This document shows, one piece after another, positions 62,477 through 64,000 of a DNA stretch of 64,000 nucleotides. Source of the stretch: Pseudomonas mosselii (GTDB taxonomy: Bacteria > Pseudomonadota > Gammaproteobacteria > Pseudomonadales > Pseudomonadaceae). The first letter of the stretch is position 1. The number at the start of each line of letters is the position of its first letter. The notes beneath the pieces were generated by a model, which saw only the letters and a list, made by a program, of their open reading frames with translations, was not told the DNA's origin and made no database searches. The stretch spans positions 124,001-188,000 of the forward strand of contig NZ_VAUO01000002.1 in NCBI RefSeq assembly GCF_005796105.1. Reading direction: 5' to 3'. The translations under genes and the position numbers were made by a program.

Positions 62477-63818
62477 GTGGATACCTACCCTGGCCGACGA
62501 TGGCCAGCCCCGCTACCTGGCGCTGGTCGCGGCCATCGCCAACGCCATCGAACACGGCGAACTGGCGGTCGGCCAACGCCTACCACCGCAACGCCGCCTG
62601 GCCTGGGCACTGGGGCTGAACCCCAGTACCACCCAGCAGGCCTATCGCGAGGCGGCAGCGCGTCATCTGGTAGCCGGCGAAGTGGGCCGCGGCACCTACG
62701 TGCTGGCGGGCAGCAAGGAAGCCACGCTATTTCGCTTGAAACAGCAAGGCCAAGGGCACGGGCTGATCGACCTGTCGACCAACGTGCCGGTGGTCGACCC
62801 GCACAACAGCGACCTGCAAGACAGCCTGCGCGCCCTGCTCGATCAAGCCGACAGCGCACTGCTCGATCACTACCTGGGCCCGCAGCAACTGCTCCTGGGG
62901 CGCGTGCACGGCGCGCGCTGGCTCGCCGGCCGGGGGCTGAAGCTGACGCCGCACGAGGTAGCCTTGAGCGGCGGTGCCCAGCAGGCGCTGATGAGCGTGT
63001 TGCAGTCGCTGTGCCAAGCGGGCGAAGCGGTGCTGGTCGAGGCCCTGACCGCGCCAGGTATCAAGGCGGCCTGTCGCCAATTGCACCTGCCGGTACATGG
63101 CGTGGCACTCGATGCCGAGGGCCTGCGCCCCGAGGCTCTGGAGCGCATGGCCCGCGCCAGCGGCGCACGGGTGCTGGTGACCACGCCAACCCTGCACAAC
63201 CCCACCGGCGCCTGCATGAGCGAAAGCCGCCGCCAGGCCTTGGCGCAGGTGATCAGGCGTTACGATTTGCGGGTGATCGAAGACGATGTGTACGGCGCGC
63301 TGACCGACCGGGCACCGTTGTATCCGCTACTGGAAGGGCGTGGGGTGCTGGTCAGCAGCCTGTCCAAGACCGTGGCCGCCGGCTTGCGCCTAGGCTGGAT
63401 CGTCGCAGAACCGCACGTGTTGGCACGCATCGATCCGCATGCCCAGGCCACCCACTGGCCGGTCTCACCGCTGAACCTGCGCATCGCCTGCCAATGGATC
63501 ACCGACGGCACCGCCGCCAGGCGGCTGACCTGGCAACGCCAGGAAATCGCCGAACGCTGGCGGCTGGCGCGGACGTTGCTGGGGTCTGCGATGCGCGCTG
63601 ATGGCGAGCCGTCACCGCATGCCTGGGTGGCGACCTCAGGCAGCCCGGAGCAGGTGGCGGCGGCGTGCCGTGAACAAGGGGTGGAGGTAGTCCCCGCCAG
63701 CGTGTTCGCCGTGTCCACGCAAATCCCCCAGGCCATCAGGATCAGCCTGTCCGCAGCAGCGAGCCGGGCACAGCTCAAGCAGGGGCTGGATGTGCTGAAA
63801 ATACACCTGATCCAGTGA
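62460..63818 (+). CDS. MocR-type GntR regulator with aminotransferase domain
   Basis: 452 residues if started at ATG 62460; ATG 62418 (with GAGG upstream) or 62439 would extend it by up to 14 residues through the repeat. An N-terminal GntR winged helix (RYLALVAAIANAIEHGELAVGQRLPPQRRLAWALGL, NPSTTQQAYREAAARHLV) is fused to a fold-type I aminotransferase-like domain. The PLP lysine lies in VSSLSKTVAAGLRLGW. Such proteins use PLP to sense amines or amino acids. The divergent dehydratase and LysE genes are the likely targets. Confidence 0.9.
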   Translation: MGDNIVWIPTLADDGQPRYLALVAAIANAIEHGELAVGQRLPPQRRLAWALGLNPSTTQQAYREAAARHLVAGEVGRGTYVLAGSKEATLFRLKQQGQGHGLIDLSTNVPVVDPHNSDLQDSLRALLDQADSALLDHYLGPQQLLLGRVHGARWLAGRGLKLTPHEVALSGGAQQALMSVLQSLCQAGEAVLVEALTAPGIKAACRQLHLPVHGVALDAEGLRPEALERMARASGARVLVTTPTLHNPTGACMSESRRQALAQVIRRYDLRVIEDDVYGALTDRAPLYPLLEGRGVLVSSLSKTVAAGLRLGWIVAEPHVLARIDPHAQATHWPVSPLNLRIACQWITDGTAARRLTWQRQEIAERWRLARTLLGSAMRADGEPSPHAWVATSGSPEQVAAACREQGVEVVPASVFAVSTQIPQAIRISLSAAASRAQLKQGLDVLKIHLIQ

Positions 63819-63913
63819 CGCAACCACGCCTGGCACGGGGTACGCGGTGCGCTTGCGATATCAGTGCTCTGCGTGACAACGCAGCCCGAAGAGGCGGCAG
63901 GGTCAGGCTGGCC

Positions 63914-64000
63914 TCAACTCTGGCTGCAACCCTCGCCCATGGCACGGTACTGCAACGTGTGCACCTGGCCGTGGTGGTCTTCGTACGTCATCGTGGCCGG
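63914..64000 (-). CDS. DUF2790-like secreted protein, C-terminal end (5' part outside window)
   Basis: The last 28 codons, ending MTYEDHHGQVHTLQYRAMG, then EGCSQS and TGA at 63914-63916. The MTYxD...HTxxYxxMGxGC pattern is typical of the C terminus of small Pseudomonas DUF2790 proteins, which are exported. Only this tail is visible, so the assignment is tentative. The spacer 63819-63913 has no gene. Confidence 0.55.
   Translation of the reverse strand, partial: PATMTYEDHHGQVHTLQYRAMGEGCSQS

Overview
The window reads as chromosomal DNA of a Pseudomonas, most likely of the P. putida group. Backbone coding sequence is GC-rich. The gene content and order (guanidino-acid hydrolase with its LysR regulator and symporter, a PA1414-type small protein, AzoR, PpiA, HrpA, a fadD2/fadD1 pair beside a PhaJ1-type hydratase) is what I recall from that genus. 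No rRNA, complete tRNA, CRISPR array, integrase or transposase was seen.

Bases 1-6520 carry a LapA-type biofilm adhesin locus. The 5' end of a giant adhesin gene reads leftwards off the window and encodes a retention module with a TAAG site of the kind cut by LapG. Diverging from it are its likely type I secretion parts: a TolC-like outer-membrane protein, an ABC transporter with a degenerate C39-like domain, and an HlyD-type adaptor. Bases 6566-10492 hold a four-gene leftward operon (ATP-grasp, alpha-E, transglutaminase-like, Anbu protease), a conserved neighbourhood with no settled function. Then come a DTW tRNA-modifying enzyme, an Aer-type energy-taxis receptor, a LysR/ureohydrolase/symporter module, a 42-residue PA1414-type protein preceded by an ANR-like box, another LysR regulator diverging from an MFS exporter, a DMT exporter, a DEAD-box helicase and an MscS-type channel.

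Bases 23368-34667 are the accessory region. A locus of about 490 bp (divergent start of a 101-residue gene plus a small lipoprotein gene) is present twice as direct repeats, 10.5 kb apart. The left lipoprotein copy is frameshifted, and the right copy keeps only seven codons of the neighbouring gene. Between the copies lies AT-richer DNA without visible mobility genes. It encodes an aldo/keto reductase, a dienelactone-hydrolase-like protein, a TetR regulator divergent from an Old Yellow Enzyme, an SDR, an alpha/beta hydrolase, a protein with the full active-site set of fluoroacetate dehalogenase, a zinc-less medium-chain reductase, and an atypical SDR lacking the catalytic tyrosine. This looks like an acquired redox/hydrolase island for reactive or halogenated organics.

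Bases 34841-64000 return to backbone: DMT exporter, azoreductase, LysR plus alpha/beta hydrolase, periplasmic cyclophilin, ABC exporter, chemoreceptor, GNAT-like protein, porin, a KAS III-like synthase, HrpA, and an unrecognised pair of small hydrophobic genes. A PuuA/PuuB-like pair follows, then two acyl-CoA ligases, a lysophospholipase-like gene and an (R)-hydratase (fatty-acid handling), a LysE exporter, and a threonine-dehydratase-like enzyme diverging from a MocR regulator. Several Pseudomonas-type palindromic repeats lie between genes. The window ends in the last 28 codons of a DUF2790-like secreted protein.
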